A stretch of DNA of 48,376 nt from Pseudomonas sp. BMS12 (GCF_001592875.1 NZ_LSOF01000017.1:1-48376), one strand, 5' to 3'; counted from the first letter of the stretch, positions 15,444-23,723 are shown. Notes: generated by a model not told the origin, from the letters alone. Numbers and translations are program-made.

Positions 15444-16231
15444 ACAGTGCGCTGTACCAGGGCTGGGTCAGCCACCGCCGCTTCCTGCCGCGTGGCCATG
15501 CCTTTCGCTATCGCATGGGTCTGCTCTACCTCGACCTGAGCGAGCAGGACGCGGTGCTGGCCCTGTCGCCCCTGGCCGGGCGCTCGCGCTGGGCGCCTTT
15601 CGCCTTCCGCGAAAGCGATTTCCTGCCTCAGCTCACCGGCCAAGGCGTGCGCCTGCTCGATGCCGTACGCCAGCGCGTCGGCGCAGCACTCGGCCAGATG
15701 CCGCAAGGCCGTGTGTGTCTGCTGGCGCAGCCGCGCAGCTGGGGTCTGGCGTTCAACCCGGCGAGCTTCTTCTACTGCTTCGACGAGCACGACCGGCTGG
15801 CCGCCATCCTCTGCGAGGTCAGCAACACACCCTGGCGCGAGCGTTACCACTATGTGCTGCCGGCCAATGCCGAGGGCGAGTCGCGCCACCGCGTGGCCAA
15901 GAGTTTCCACGTCTCACCCTTCCTGCCGCGCGAACTGGAATACCGCATGCGCTACTCGCCACCCGACGAGCATTTGCGCATCCGCATGGAGGACTGGCAG
16001 GGCGAAGACAAGCTGTTCGAAGCCGGCCTCGGCCTGCGCCGCGTCGAACTGACCCGCGCCAGCCTGCACCAGCATCTGCTGAGTTTCCCCTGGATGACCG
16101 CCAAGACCCTGTTGGCCATTTACTGGCAAGCCCTGCGCCTGCTGCTCAAGCGCATCCCGATTCATAGCCATCGTGCCGCGGACGGCGACTTCCGCACCGC
16201 CTCTCTGGAGCCTCGCCATGAAAAGCCCTGA
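15440..16231 (+). CDS. DUF1365 family protein
   Basis: A 263-residue protein starting with GTG at 15440, which overlaps the TGA of the FAD gene; GGGGAGC lies eight bases upstream. Family features: LYQGWVSHRRFLPRGHAFRYRMG at the N-terminus, LLAQPRSWGLAFNPASFFYCFD in the middle, and AKSFHVSPFLPRELEYRMRYSPP. DUF1365 proteins have no settled activity but are almost always encoded between the FAD amine-oxidase-like gene and a CFA-synthase-like gene, as here, so a step in fatty-acid modification is likely. The final 14 bases overlap the next gene. Confidence 0.9.
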   Translation: MNSALYQGWVSHRRFLPRGHAFRYRMGLLYLDLSEQDAVLALSPLAGRSRWAPFAFRESDFLPQLTGQGVRLLDAVRQRVGAALGQMPQGRVCLLAQPRSWGLAFNPASFFYCFDEHDRLAAILCEVSNTPWRERYHYVLPANAEGESRHRVAKSFHVSPFLPRELEYRMRYSPPDEHLRIRMEDWQGEDKLFEAGLGLRRVELTRASLHQHLLSFPWMTAKTLLAIYWQALRLLLKRIPIHSHRAADGDFRTASLEPRHEKP

Positions 16232-17492
16232 TCTCAGTTCCGCGAAAACCAGTGTGCGCGCCGGCAACGGCATCGGCGCCGGCCTGCTCAGGCGCGCCGT
16301 GCTGCACCAGCTCGGCCAGCTGCGCCACGGCCAGCTGACCATAGTCGAGGACGGCGAACGGCAGACCTTCGGCCAGAGTGGTGCGCACCTGCAGGCCGAG
16401 ATCCAGGTGCTGGACGGCGCCGTCTGGGCGATGGTCGCCGGCAATGGCTCGATCGGCGCCGGCGAAGCCTATATCCACGGCTACTGGAGCACCCCGGACC
16501 TGACGGCGGTGGTACGCATCTTCGTCGCCAACCTGGACGTGCTGGACGGCATGGAGCGCGGCCTGGCCCTGCTCGGCCGCCCGCTGCTGCAGGGCCTGCA
16601 CTGGCTCAACCGCAACACCCGCCAGGGCTCGCGCAAGAACATCGCCGCCCACTACGACCTGGGCAACGAGCTGTTCGAACAATTCCTCGACCCGACCATG
16701 ATGTACTCGGCGGCGATGTTCGACACCGCGCACGACAGCCTGGAACAGGCCCAGCTGAACAAACTGGAGCGCATCTGCCAGAAGCTCGACCTCAAACCCG
16801 ACGACCACCTGCTGGAGATCGGCACCGGCTGGGGCAGCATGGCCATCTACGCCGCCAGCCACTATGGCTGCCGGGTCACCACCACCACCCTGTCGCGCCA
16901 GCAGTATGAATACGCCCAGCGGCGCATCGAGGAACAGGGCCTGCAGCAGCGCATCACCCTGCTGCTGGAGGACTACCGCGACCTGCAGGGCCAGTACGAC
17001 AAGCTGGTGTCCATCGAGATGATCGAGGCGGTCGGCCACCGCTTCCTGCCCACCTACTTCAAACAGTGCGCGCGCCTGCTCAAGGACGACGGCCTGATGC
17101 TGCTGCAGGCCATCACCATCCGCGACCAGCGCTACGAACAGGCACGCAAGTCGGTGGACTTCATCCAGCGCTACATCTTCCCCGGCGGCGCACTGCCCTC
17201 GGTGAGCAGGATGCTGGACGTGATCAGCCGCGACACCGACCTCAACCTGCACCACATGGAGGACTTCGGCCTGCACTACGCCAGAACCCTGCGCCTGTGG
17301 CACGACAACCTGCGCCACGCTCGCCATCGCCTGGAGCAGCTCGGCTACGACGACTACTTCTACCGGCTGTGGGAGTTCTACCTGTGCTACTGCGAGGGCG
17401 GCTTCCTCGAACGCACCATCGGCACCGCGCAACTGCTGCTGGCCAAGGAAGGGGCACGCCCGGCGCCGCTGCTCGGGCGCCTCGATGCCTGA
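16218..17492 (+). CDS. Cyclopropane-fatty-acyl-phospholipid synthase-like methyltransferase
   Basis: A 424-residue SAM-dependent lipid methyltransferase. The SAM motif LEIGTGWGSMAIYAA lies near residue 200 and the lipid-domain signature YDLGNELFEQFLDPTMMYS near residue 147. Of the E. coli Cfa bicarbonate-pocket residues, Glu is kept (E270), but the Cys of YSCAYW is A165 (YSAAMF) and the His of LHTIG is Q297 (LQAIT). This suggests a different methyl transfer from cyclopropanation, perhaps of the UfaM type that leads to furan fatty acids; this is inference. ATG 16218 (CTGGAG upstream) gives the usual N-terminus; it overlaps DUF1365 by 14 bp. Confidence 0.88.
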   Translation: MKSPDLSSAKTSVRAGNGIGAGLLRRAVLHQLGQLRHGQLTIVEDGERQTFGQSGAHLQAEIQVLDGAVWAMVAGNGSIGAGEAYIHGYWSTPDLTAVVRIFVANLDVLDGMERGLALLGRPLLQGLHWLNRNTRQGSRKNIAAHYDLGNELFEQFLDPTMMYSAAMFDTAHDSLEQAQLNKLERICQKLDLKPDDHLLEIGTGWGSMAIYAASHYGCRVTTTTLSRQQYEYAQRRIEEQGLQQRITLLLEDYRDLQGQYDKLVSIEMIEAVGHRFLPTYFKQCARLLKDDGLMLLQAITIRDQRYEQARKSVDFIQRYIFPGGALPSVSRMLDVISRDTDLNLHHMEDFGLHYARTLRLWHDNLRHARHRLEQLGYDDYFYRLWEFYLCYCEGGFLERTIGTAQLLLAKEGARPAPLLGRLDA

Positions 17493-17560
17493 ACCATTGT
17501 CCTTGGGCGACGGCCGGGGTACGGGTACTCTCTGCCGTTGCTAACTACCGGCCGACTCGC

Positions 17561-18103
17561 ATGCCCATGACCGCGCCCCGCTCACTGATCCTCAACGCCC
17601 TGCTGTTCCAGGTGGGCTGGTTCGCCTGCATCTTCGGCGCCACCCGCCCCTGGCTGCTGACGGTGGCGCTGGCCTGCCTGGTCGCCCACTTCATCTGGGT
17701 CGCCCACTGGCGCAGCGAAGGGCGCCTGGTCGCCAGCGTCGCGCTGTTCGGCTGCACGCTGGACAGTTTCCTGCTCAACCTCGGCGTCTTCGACTTCGCC
17801 GGCGACAGCCGCCTGCTGCCCGCCTGGCTGGCCCTGCTCTGGGCCCTGTTCGCCACCACCCTCAACCACAGCCTGGCCTGGAGCGCCCGCCCCTGGTGGC
17901 TGGCCAGCCTGCTCGGCGCCAGCGCCGCGCCACTGTCCTACCTGGCCGGCGCCAAACTGGCCGGCGTCGGCCTGCCCCTGGGGCAATGGCCAACGCTGCT
18001 CTTGCTGGCCGCGATCTGGGCCCTGGTGATGCTGGTGGCGCATGGGTTTGCGGGGATGTATCGGGCTAAGAGCCTGCCACACGACCGCAGCAGCTCCGCC
18101 TGA
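17561..18103 (+). CDS. DUF2878 membrane protein
   Basis: A 180-residue, very hydrophobic protein with about five membrane segments (LLFQVGWFACIFGATRPWLL, LLTVALACLVAHFIWVAHW, LLPAWLALLWALFATTL and others). It matches the DUF2878 family, whose genes end FAD/DUF1365/CFA-like clusters. The gap from the CFA-like gene is 68 bp, larger than the other junctions, yet no terminator or promoter is evident, so it probably belongs to the light operon. In-frame ATGs exist at 17561 and 17567; either is possible. Function unknown. Confidence 0.82.
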   Translation: MPMTAPRSLILNALLFQVGWFACIFGATRPWLLTVALACLVAHFIWVAHWRSEGRLVASVALFGCTLDSFLLNLGVFDFAGDSRLLPAWLALLWALFATTLNHSLAWSARPWWLASLLGASAAPLSYLAGAKLAGVGLPLGQWPTLLLLAAIWALVMLVAHGFAGMYRAKSLPHDRSSSA

Positions 18104-18152
18104 GGCGCCCCCCACACGGCGCTGACCACTGCCCGCCTACCGGTTGCATTCT

Positions 18153-18166
18153 GAACCGATCAGTCC
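18153..18166. promoter_or_regulatory. Operator-like site before the TetR gene
   Basis: GAACCGATCAGTCC, an imperfect palindrome 13 bp before the TetR start. It shares 10 of 14 positions with the perfect palindrome at 18787-18800 before the GST genes, suggesting one regulator binds both. Confidence 0.5.
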
Positions 18167-18179
18167 TAAATTATCCGGC

Positions 18180-18770
18180 ATGACTCAACGCGGCCGCCCC
18201 CTATCCTACGATCCGGATCGAGTACTCGATCAGGCCATGCAGATCTTCTGGCAGCAAGGCTATGAAGCCACCTCGCTACAGGACCTGCTGCAGGCTACCG
18301 GTCTGTCCAAGAGCAGCCTGTACCAGGCTTACGGCAGCAAGCTTGGGCTATTTCGTGCCGCGTTCGCCCAGTACTGCCAGCAACGCGCCAGCGACTTGCG
18401 CACCCAACTGCTGGCCGCACCACAGATCAAGCCGGCGCTTGCCCACTGGCTACTCAGCGCAATGGAAGAAAGCCACACCGGCGAGCCACCACGCGGCTGC
18501 ATGCTGGTCAACGTGGCCAGCGAGTTTTCCCAGAGTGATCCGCAGATCGCGCAACTGATCCAGCGAGGCGGCTCGGCCATTCAGCGAGCCCTGCGCGATG
18601 CCCTGGAACAGGCCATCTCACGCGGCGAACTGGCCGACACGAGCAATCCTGCAGCCCTGGCCGCCTACCTGCAGTGCCTGATGAGCGGCCTGCGTACCCA
18701 GGTCAAGTCAGGTGCGCCCCGCGAAGCGGTAGAAGCCGTTGTGAACCTCGCCCTGCGACCTCTTGACTGA
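18180..18770 (+). CDS. TetR/AcrR family regulator
   Basis: A 196-residue repressor. The N-terminal helix-turn-helix is clear (DQAMQIFWQQGYEATSLQDLLQATGLSKSSLYQAYGSKLGLF, about residues 17-58), followed by an all-helical ligand domain with the GCMLVN motif of the TetR_C-type AcrR branch. ATG 18180 is the natural start; a TTG at 18144 lies in frame, but using it would place the operator inside the coding region. Two related palindromes, one ahead of this gene and one ahead of the GST pair 47 bp downstream, suggest it controls itself and both GST genes, perhaps releasing on an electrophile. Confidence 0.9.
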   Translation: MTQRGRPLSYDPDRVLDQAMQIFWQQGYEATSLQDLLQATGLSKSSLYQAYGSKLGLFRAAFAQYCQQRASDLRTQLLAAPQIKPALAHWLLSAMEESHTGEPPRGCMLVNVASEFSQSDPQIAQLIQRGGSAIQRALRDALEQAISRGELADTSNPAALAAYLQCLMSGLRTQVKSGAPREAVEAVVNLALRPLD

Positions 18771-18786
18771 TTTTTTGCCATTTTAT

Positions 18787-18800
18787 GGACCAAACGGTCC
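18787..18800. promoter_or_regulatory. Probable TetR operator of the GST pair
   Basis: GGACC-AAAC-GGTCC, a perfect 5+5 bp palindrome, 17 bp ahead of the first GST start codon and 17 bp after the TetR stop codon. Similar GGACC/GGTCC half sites are common in TetR-family operators. Confidence 0.6.
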
Positions 18801-18817
18801 CAATAGGAGAAGTGAAG

Positions 18818-19507
18818 ATGCGTGAACTCTTTGAACTCTGCGGCGCCGACCCACAGGTGGTGTTCTCCCCCTACTGCTGGCGAGTCCGCCTGGCCCTGGC
18901 CTACAAGGAGCTCGACTTCGTCAGTCGGCCCATTCGCTTCTCCGACAAAGCACTCATCGGCTTCTCCAACCAGCAGTTGGTACCCGTACTGCGCGATGGC
19001 GAACAGGTGACCAACGACAGCCTGGCCATCCTGCAGTACCTGGACGCAACCCACGCACAGGCACCTGCAGTGGGTGACGACCTGGCATACAGCCGCCTGC
19101 GCCTGCTCGACAGCCTGTTCGCGCCCATGCGCATAGGGTTGTTCAAGCACCTGATCCTGCGCATCTACGCCGCCATCGCCGATGAGGATCGTACCTATTT
19201 CCGCGAAAGCCGCGAGCGCAACCTGGGCACAACGCTGGAAGCATTCGCCGATGAAGCCGGTGGCCGTGCGCAGTTCTGCCAAGCCCTGGCGCCAGTGAGT
19301 AGCGTACTGGGCAAGCAGCCCTACCTGGACGGCGAACGCCCCGGCGCTGCCGACTTCCTGCTTGGCGGGCTGTTCTTCTGGGCCTGGAGCCTGGGTAGTG
19401 CGCCCTGGGCCGAAGACGCCGCCGCCTCGGCCTGGTTCCAGCGCCTGCTTGAGCGCTGTGAGGCGCAACACGGCGCAGTCCGTCGTTTTCAACCCGCAGG
19501 AGCCTGA
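18818..19507 (+). CDS. Glutathione S-transferase family protein
   Basis: A 229-residue two-domain GST. The N-terminal thioredoxin-like half begins FELCGADPQVVFSPYCWRVRLAL, where the SPYC stretch is the likely glutathione-thiol site, and continues to QLVPVLRDGEQVTNDSLAILQYLD, with the cis-proline and the Asp-Ser glutathione-binding turn. The C-terminal half is helical. ATG 18818 has AGGAG eight bases upstream; the in-frame ATG at 18785 lacks this and would include the operator. It is followed after 5 bp by a second GST gene. Substrate unknown; detoxification is the family role. Confidence 0.87.
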   Translation: MRELFELCGADPQVVFSPYCWRVRLALAYKELDFVSRPIRFSDKALIGFSNQQLVPVLRDGEQVTNDSLAILQYLDATHAQAPAVGDDLAYSRLRLLDSLFAPMRIGLFKHLILRIYAAIADEDRTYFRESRERNLGTTLEAFADEAGGRAQFCQALAPVSSVLGKQPYLDGERPGAADFLLGGLFFWAWSLGSAPWAEDAAASAWFQRLLERCEAQHGAVRRFQPAGA

Positions 19508-19512
19508 CTGCC

Positions 19513-20214
19513 ATGATCGACCTCTACTACTGGACCACACCCAACGGCCACAAGATCAGCATCTTTCTTGAGGAAAGCGGCCTGGAGTACCAAGTCAAAC
19601 CGGTACATATCGGCAAGGGCGAGCAGTTCCAGCCCGCGTTCCTGGAGATCGCCCCCAACAACCGCATCCCGGCCATCGTCGATCATTCACCGACCGATGG
19701 CGGCGAACCGTTGGCGCTGTTCGAGTCTGGCGCCATCCTCGAATACCTGGCCGACAAGAGCGGCCAGTTCCTGCCGCAGGACGATGTGCGTGCCCGCTTC
19801 CGCGTGCTGCAGTGGTTGTACTGGCAGATGGGCGGCGTCGGCCCCATGGCCGGGCAGAACCACCACTTCACCCGCTACGCACCCGAACCGATTCCCTATG
19901 CCATCGAGCGCTACGTGAAGGAGACGGCACGCCTGTACGGCGTACTCGACCGACAGCTGGCCGGGCAGGACTATGTTGCCGGCGATTATTCCATCGCCGA
20001 CATGGCCATCTATCCCTGGGTGCGGGGCTGGGAGGCCCAGCGACAACGTCTGGAGGAGCTGCCCAACGTCGCCGCCTGGCTGGAACGCATCGCCGCACGC
20101 CCCGCCGTGCAGCGTGCCTATGCGCTGGCCGAGCAGATCAATAGCGACCCGGCGGCCCTGCTCGGTCCGGAAGCGAGGCGCCTGCTGTTCGGCCAGGGAA
20201 AGAGCGATCACTGA
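19513..20214 (+). CDS. Glutathione S-transferase, nu class (YfcG/YghU-like)
   Basis: A 233-residue GST. The N-terminus MIDLYYWTTPNGHKISIFLEE carries the TxxN motif (Thr-Pro-Asn) used by nu-class enzymes to activate glutathione without a catalytic Ser or Cys. NRIPAIVDH holds the cis-proline and LFESGAILEYLADK the glutathione-binding ES turn. E. coli YfcG, the closest model, is a disulfide-bond reductase acting with two glutathiones. Only 5 bp separate it from the first GST, so they are one transcript, probably under the TetR regulator. Confidence 0.9.
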   Translation: MIDLYYWTTPNGHKISIFLEESGLEYQVKPVHIGKGEQFQPAFLEIAPNNRIPAIVDHSPTDGGEPLALFESGAILEYLADKSGQFLPQDDVRARFRVLQWLYWQMGGVGPMAGQNHHFTRYAPEPIPYAIERYVKETARLYGVLDRQLAGQDYVAGDYSIADMAIYPWVRGWEAQRQRLEELPNVAAWLERIAARPAVQRAYALAEQINSDPAALLGPEARRLLFGQGKSDH

Positions 20215-20281
20215 GCCTGTAACGGGTCGGTCTGTCGGCCAGGCAAGCCATCCTCGGTTGCCTGCCGTACACTCCGCGCCC

Positions 20282-20590
20282 ATGACCCGCATCCCCCTCA
20301 CCCAACTCCCCAGCGAGCCTACCGTCAGCTGCAGCACCTGCGCGGCCTGCTGCTGCCAGCTGGAAGTCATGCTGATCACCGACACCGGCGTACCGCAGCG
20401 TTTTATCGAAACCGACGACTGGGGCGGCGAGGTGATGCGGCGCCTGGACGACGGCTGGTGTGCCGCACTGGACCGCGACAGCATGCGCTGCACCATCTAT
20501 GAGGTGCGCCCGCTGATCTGCCGCGAGTTCGAACTGGGCTCGGCCGAGTGCCACGAGGAGCGAAGCGGCATGACAGGCATCTATCGCTAA
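20282..20590 (+). CDS. YkgJ-type cysteine cluster protein
   Basis: A 102-residue protein with eight cysteines, several arranged as CSTCAACCC at residues 17-25, then C60, C71 and C80 with an RPLICREF motif. The spacing is that of the YkgJ/CxxCxxCC family, a likely zinc- or iron-sulfur-binding protein of unknown function. The start at 20282 gives the family's short N-terminus; the frame extends upstream only as antisense-like read-through. A terminator follows 70 bp after the stop. Confidence 0.85.
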   Translation: MTRIPLTQLPSEPTVSCSTCAACCCQLEVMLITDTGVPQRFIETDDWGGEVMRRLDDGWCAALDRDSMRCTIYEVRPLICREFELGSAECHEERSGMTGIYR

Positions 20591-20661
20591 ACGGGCCGCG
20601 CATCCTATTGGGATGCAGCTTGGCTGCCTGATAGAGCCAGTTGCCCCGATGAGCTGGGCGT

Positions 20662-20690
20662 AAAAAAACCGGGCACCCACCCGGTTTCTT
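20662..20690. terminator. Two-way intrinsic terminator between ykgJ-like gene and pagL
   Basis: Stem AAACCGGG (20666-20673), loop CACCCA, CCCGGTTT (20680-20687), with seven A on the left and a T-rich run on the right. It lies between convergent genes and can serve both. Confidence 0.85.
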
Positions 20691-20705
20691 TTGCCTGCAG
20701 CCCGC

Positions 20706-21218
20706 TCAGAAGCGGGTGCGGTAATGCAGGGTGTAGGCCTCGACGCCATCGTTGGGCTGCTTGAGCCCGGCATTGGAGTAATGCAGTGCGCGAATGCCGA
20801 TCTCCTGGCCGGAGAAGCGCAGGCCGGCGCCGATGCGATCCTCGAACTGGAAGGACGACGCCAGGTCGTTGCCTTCCATCTCGGTGCTGGAGAACAGCGC
20901 CACGCCGATACCGGCCTCGATGTAGGGCTGGACGCTGTCACCGGCAAATTCGTAGACGAACACCGGGCTGAAGGAGAGGCTGTGGTTGCTGGCGGTTTCG
21001 TCGCCATCCCAGTAGGTGTAACCGGCATCCCAGTAACCGGTCAGGCGACCCACGTCGCTCTGCCACCAGCTGCTGTCCCAGTCCCACTGAGCGCCGAGAC
21101 GATAGACCATGGTCGAGTCACCGCTCTGGCCAATGGCCGCGGTGAGGTCGACGGCCTGTGCGGAAAAACTCCCCAGAGCAAGGGCTGCAGCGGCAGCCAG
21201 ATGGATAATTCTCTTCAT
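20706..21218 (-). CDS. pagL: Lipid A 3-O-deacylase
   Basis: A 170-residue outer-membrane beta-barrel enzyme that removes the 3-O acyl chain of lipid A. The signal peptide covers residues 1-22 (cut after SAQA). The catalytic triad is H146, S148 and E160, with the hallmark ALHYSNAGLKQPNDG; the spacing equals the H126/S128/E140 triad of P. aeruginosa PagL once the signal peptide is counted. The protein ends in an aromatic residue (HYRTRF), as outer-membrane barrels do. AGGAAG precedes the ATG. Placement next to murI matches P. aeruginosa as I recall. I could not support a PhoP box upstream. Confidence 0.95.
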   Translation of the reverse strand: MKRIIHLAAAAALALGSFSAQAVDLTAAIGQSGDSTMVYRLGAQWDWDSSWWQSDVGRLTGYWDAGYTYWDGDETASNHSLSFSPVFVYEFAGDSVQPYIEAGIGVALFSSTEMEGNDLASSFQFEDRIGAGLRFSGQEIGIRALHYSNAGLKQPNDGVEAYTLHYRTRF

Positions 21219-21315
21219 GCAAACTTCCTGTAGTCGAGGGCGAAGCAAGGCGACGCGACGGTCATACAAATAAGTTAAATGAAGCATTGTCGGGTTTTGA
21301 ACCCTACTTAAGTAA

Positions 21316-22116
21316 TTAAGCAGATTTTCCCGGCAATGCCTCCGCCGGCAACGCCTCACCCCACAACAGGGGCAGCACCCGCTGCAGCTGGACGGGGTCG
21401 GCACTGGACCAGAAGCGCGGCGAGCCTGCAGGGCCTTGCGCCCGCAGGCCATGCTGATCGAGCAGCGATTGCAGATGTCGCGCGACCGCCGCGCCGGTGT
21501 CGACCAGGCTGACCGACTCCGGCACCAGCTCGCGCAGCAGCGGCCTGATGAAGGGGTAATGGGTACAACCGAGAATCAGCGTATCGCAGCCCTCGGCCAG
21601 CAATGGCTCGACCCAGCCACGCAGCAGGTCGCGGGTGCGTGGGGTCGCCAGCTCGCCGGCCTCGATCTGTTCGACCAGCCCGGGGCAAGGCTGGGTGACC
21701 ACACGTACATCGTTGGCGAAACGGTCGAGCAAGGCGGCGAACTTGGCGCTCTTCAAGGTGCCGGTGGTGGCCAGCACGCCGACCACGCCGCTGCGGGTAG
21801 CGGCGGCGGCCGGTTTCACCGCGGGCTCCATACCGACGATCGGCACCTGCGGGTAGCGCTCGCGCAAGTCGGCCACCGCCGCTGCGGTCGCGGTATTGCA
21901 GGCGAGCACCAGGGCCTTGGCGCCTTGTTCGAAAAGGAATTCGGCGATCTTCTGGCTGCGCTCACGGATGAACTCGGGCGTCTTCTCGCCGTAGGGCACG
22001 TGGCCGCTGTCGGCGACGTAGAGCAAGGGCTCGTGCGGCAGGCGTGCGCGAATCTCGCGCAGCACCGAGAGGCCGCCGACCCCGGAGTCGAACACGCCGA
22101 CTGGCGCTTCGCTCAT
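21316..22116 (-). CDS. murI: Glutamate racemase
   Basis: A 266-residue enzyme making D-glutamate for peptidoglycan. Both catalytic cysteines are visible: one in ACNTATA (first half) and one in GCTHYP (second half), along with the N-terminal FDSGVGGLSVL. The ATG at 22116 overlaps the moeB stop (ATGA); an in-frame ATG 24 bases upstream is inside moeB and less likely. It is the last gene of the hemA-prfA-prmC-moeB-murI run. A small hairpin (GGGTT-CAAA-AACCC) follows the stop but lacks a good T-tract. Confidence 0.95.
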   Translation of the reverse strand: MSEAPVGVFDSGVGGLSVLREIRARLPHEPLLYVADSGHVPYGEKTPEFIRERSQKIAEFLFEQGAKALVLACNTATAAAVADLRERYPQVPIVGMEPAVKPAAAATRSGVVGVLATTGTLKSAKFAALLDRFANDVRVVTQPCPGLVEQIEAGELATPRTRDLLRGWVEPLLAEGCDTLILGCTHYPFIRPLLRELVPESVSLVDTGAAVARHLQSLLDQHGLRAQGPAGSPRFWSSADPVQLQRVLPLLWGEALPAEALPGKSA

Positions 22117-22874
22117 GGCCGCCCTCCGCACACGCTGCAACCCGGGTCGCGCTTGACCCGCAGTTCGCGAAAACGCGAGCCGAGTGCGTCGATCAGCAGC
22201 AGGCGACCGACCAGCGGCTCGCCGAAGCCGGCCAGCAGCTTGAGGGCCTCCAGCGCCTGCAGACTGCCGACCAGCCCCACCAGCGGGCCGACCACACCGG
22301 CCTCGCTGCAGGTCAGTTCGGCCTCGCTGCCGTGGCCGTACAGGCAGTGGTAGCAGGGACTGGCGGCGTTGCGCGGGTCGAACACGGCGAGCTGGCCCTC
22401 CAGGCGGATCGCCGCACCGGACACCAGCGGTTTGCCGGCGACCACGCAGGCGGCGTTGACGGCCTCGCGGGTGCCGAAGTTGTCGCTGCAGTCCAGCACC
22501 AGGTCAACGCCGCCAACGGCGGCGGCCAGGGAGTCCTCGTCCAGCGCGGCACGGTGCGGCACCAGCCTGACCTGCGGGTTGATCGCGCTTAACCGGGCGC
22601 TGGCCGAATCGACCTTGCTCACACCGACCTGCGTGCTGTCATGGATGATCTGGCGCTGCAGATTGGTCAGGTCGACGCTGTCGAAGTCCGCCAGGTGCAG
22701 TTCGCCAACACCGGCAGCGGCCAGGTACAGCGCCACCGGCGAGCCCAGCCCGCCGAGCCCGACGATCAGCACGCGGCTGTTCTTGAGCTTCAGTTGCCCC
22801 GCCACATCGATCTGCGGCAAGAGAATTTGCCGGCTGTAGCGCAGCAGTTCGTCGTCGTTCAAGTCCATCGTCAT
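22113..22874 (-). CDS. moeB: Molybdopterin-synthase adenylyltransferase / ThiF-family E1-like protein
   Basis: A 253-residue E1-like enzyme that adenylates the C-terminal glycine of a small sulfur carrier (MoaD in the moeB case). Features: LLRYSRQILLPQID at the N-terminus, the ATP motif GLGGLGSPVALYLAAAGVG, the CxxC-type zinc pair (CYHC and CSVC), and the DALGSRFRELRV C-terminus. The start at 22874 forms ATGA with the prmC stop; in-frame ATGs at 22883 and 22868 are alternatives. It is in the conserved cluster prmC-moeB-murI. HesA/ThiF specificity cannot be fully separated by sequence alone. Confidence 0.92.
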   Translation of the reverse strand: MTMDLNDDELLRYSRQILLPQIDVAGQLKLKNSRVLIVGLGGLGSPVALYLAAAGVGELHLADFDSVDLTNLQRQIIHDSTQVGVSKVDSASARLSAINPQVRLVPHRAALDEDSLAAAVGGVDLVLDCSDNFGTREAVNAACVVAGKPLVSGAAIRLEGQLAVFDPRNAASPCYHCLYGHGSEAELTCSEAGVVGPLVGLVGSLQALEALKLLAGFGEPLVGRLLLIDALGSRFRELRVKRDPGCSVCGGRP

Positions 22875-23701
22875 GCCGGCCATTGCCCCAGGGAAATACG
22901 TTCATGGCCGCCCAGGTCGCGACGGCTCTCGGTCATGTGAAAGCCAGCCGCGCGCAATAGCTCGCGCACGGCCTCGGCCTGATCATACCCATGCTCCAGC
23001 AGCAGCCAACCACCGGGCTGCAGATGCTGCGGCGCCTGGCTGACGATCTGGCGGATATCGTCCAAACCGTCGGCGCCGGCCACCAGCGCGCTCTGCGGCT
23101 CAAAACGCACGTCGCCCTCGCCCAGATGGCGATCGCTGGCGGCAATATAGGGCGGGTTACTGACAATCAGGCCAAAACGCTCGCCAGCCAGGCTGGCAAA
23201 CCAGCTGCTCAGGCGAAAGTCGGCGTTGCTCAGGCCCAGGCGCTGGCGATTGCGCTCGGCCAACTCCACAGCCTCGGCGATGCGATCCACCCCGGTCACC
23301 TTCCAGCCGCCGCGCTCGCTGGCCAGGGCCAGGGCGATGGCGCCGCTACCGGTACCCAGGTCGAGCACCTGAAGTGGTGTGGCCGGAGCCAGCTGCAGGG
23401 CAGTCTCCACCAGCAGCTCGGTATCGGGTCGGGGAATCAGGGTATGCGGCGCCACCTCCAGCTCCAGGCTCCAGAAGCCCTGATGGCCGAGGATATAGGC
23501 CACCGGCTCACCACTGCGCCGGCGTGCGAGCATGGCGGTGAAGGCCGCCTGCTGCGTGGCATCGGGCTCACGTTCAGGCCAGGTGCGCAGGTAGCTGCGC
23601 GACTTGCCCAGGGCGTGGGCCAGCAGCAGCTCGGCATCCAGCTGCGCCGTCGGCGAGTCGGGCAGATCGGCGCTGTCGAGCAGGGATTGGATGGTGGCCA
23701 T
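22871..23701 (-). CDS. prmC: Release factor glutamine methyltransferase
   Basis: A 276-residue SAM-dependent enzyme that methylates the glutamine of the GGQ motif in release factors. Motif I VLDLGTGSGAIALALA and the substrate-binding NPPYIA (after LIVSNPPY) are present, as is the N-terminal helical domain with LAHALGKSRSYL. Its substrate gene prfA lies 129 bp upstream on the same strand, with two palindromic repeats in between. The ATG at 23701 is preferred; the frame continues upstream only through the repeat. Confidence 0.95.
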   Translation of the reverse strand: MATIQSLLDSADLPDSPTAQLDAELLLAHALGKSRSYLRTWPEREPDATQQAAFTAMLARRRSGEPVAYILGHQGFWSLELEVAPHTLIPRPDTELLVETALQLAPATPLQVLDLGTGSGAIALALASERGGWKVTGVDRIAEAVELAERNRQRLGLSNADFRLSSWFASLAGERFGLIVSNPPYIAASDRHLGEGDVRFEPQSALVAGADGLDDIRQIVSQAPQHLQPGGWLLLEHGYDQAEAVRELLRAAGFHMTESRRDLGGHERISLGQWPA

Positions 23702-23723
23702 GCACAAGGTCCTATGCCTGTGA

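Noticed and set aside
21219..21315. PhoP box upstream of pagL
   Set aside because: An ATTTA...ATTTG pair is present on the minus strand but does not fit the (G/T)GTTTA-N5-(G/T)GTTTA consensus well enough to claim it.
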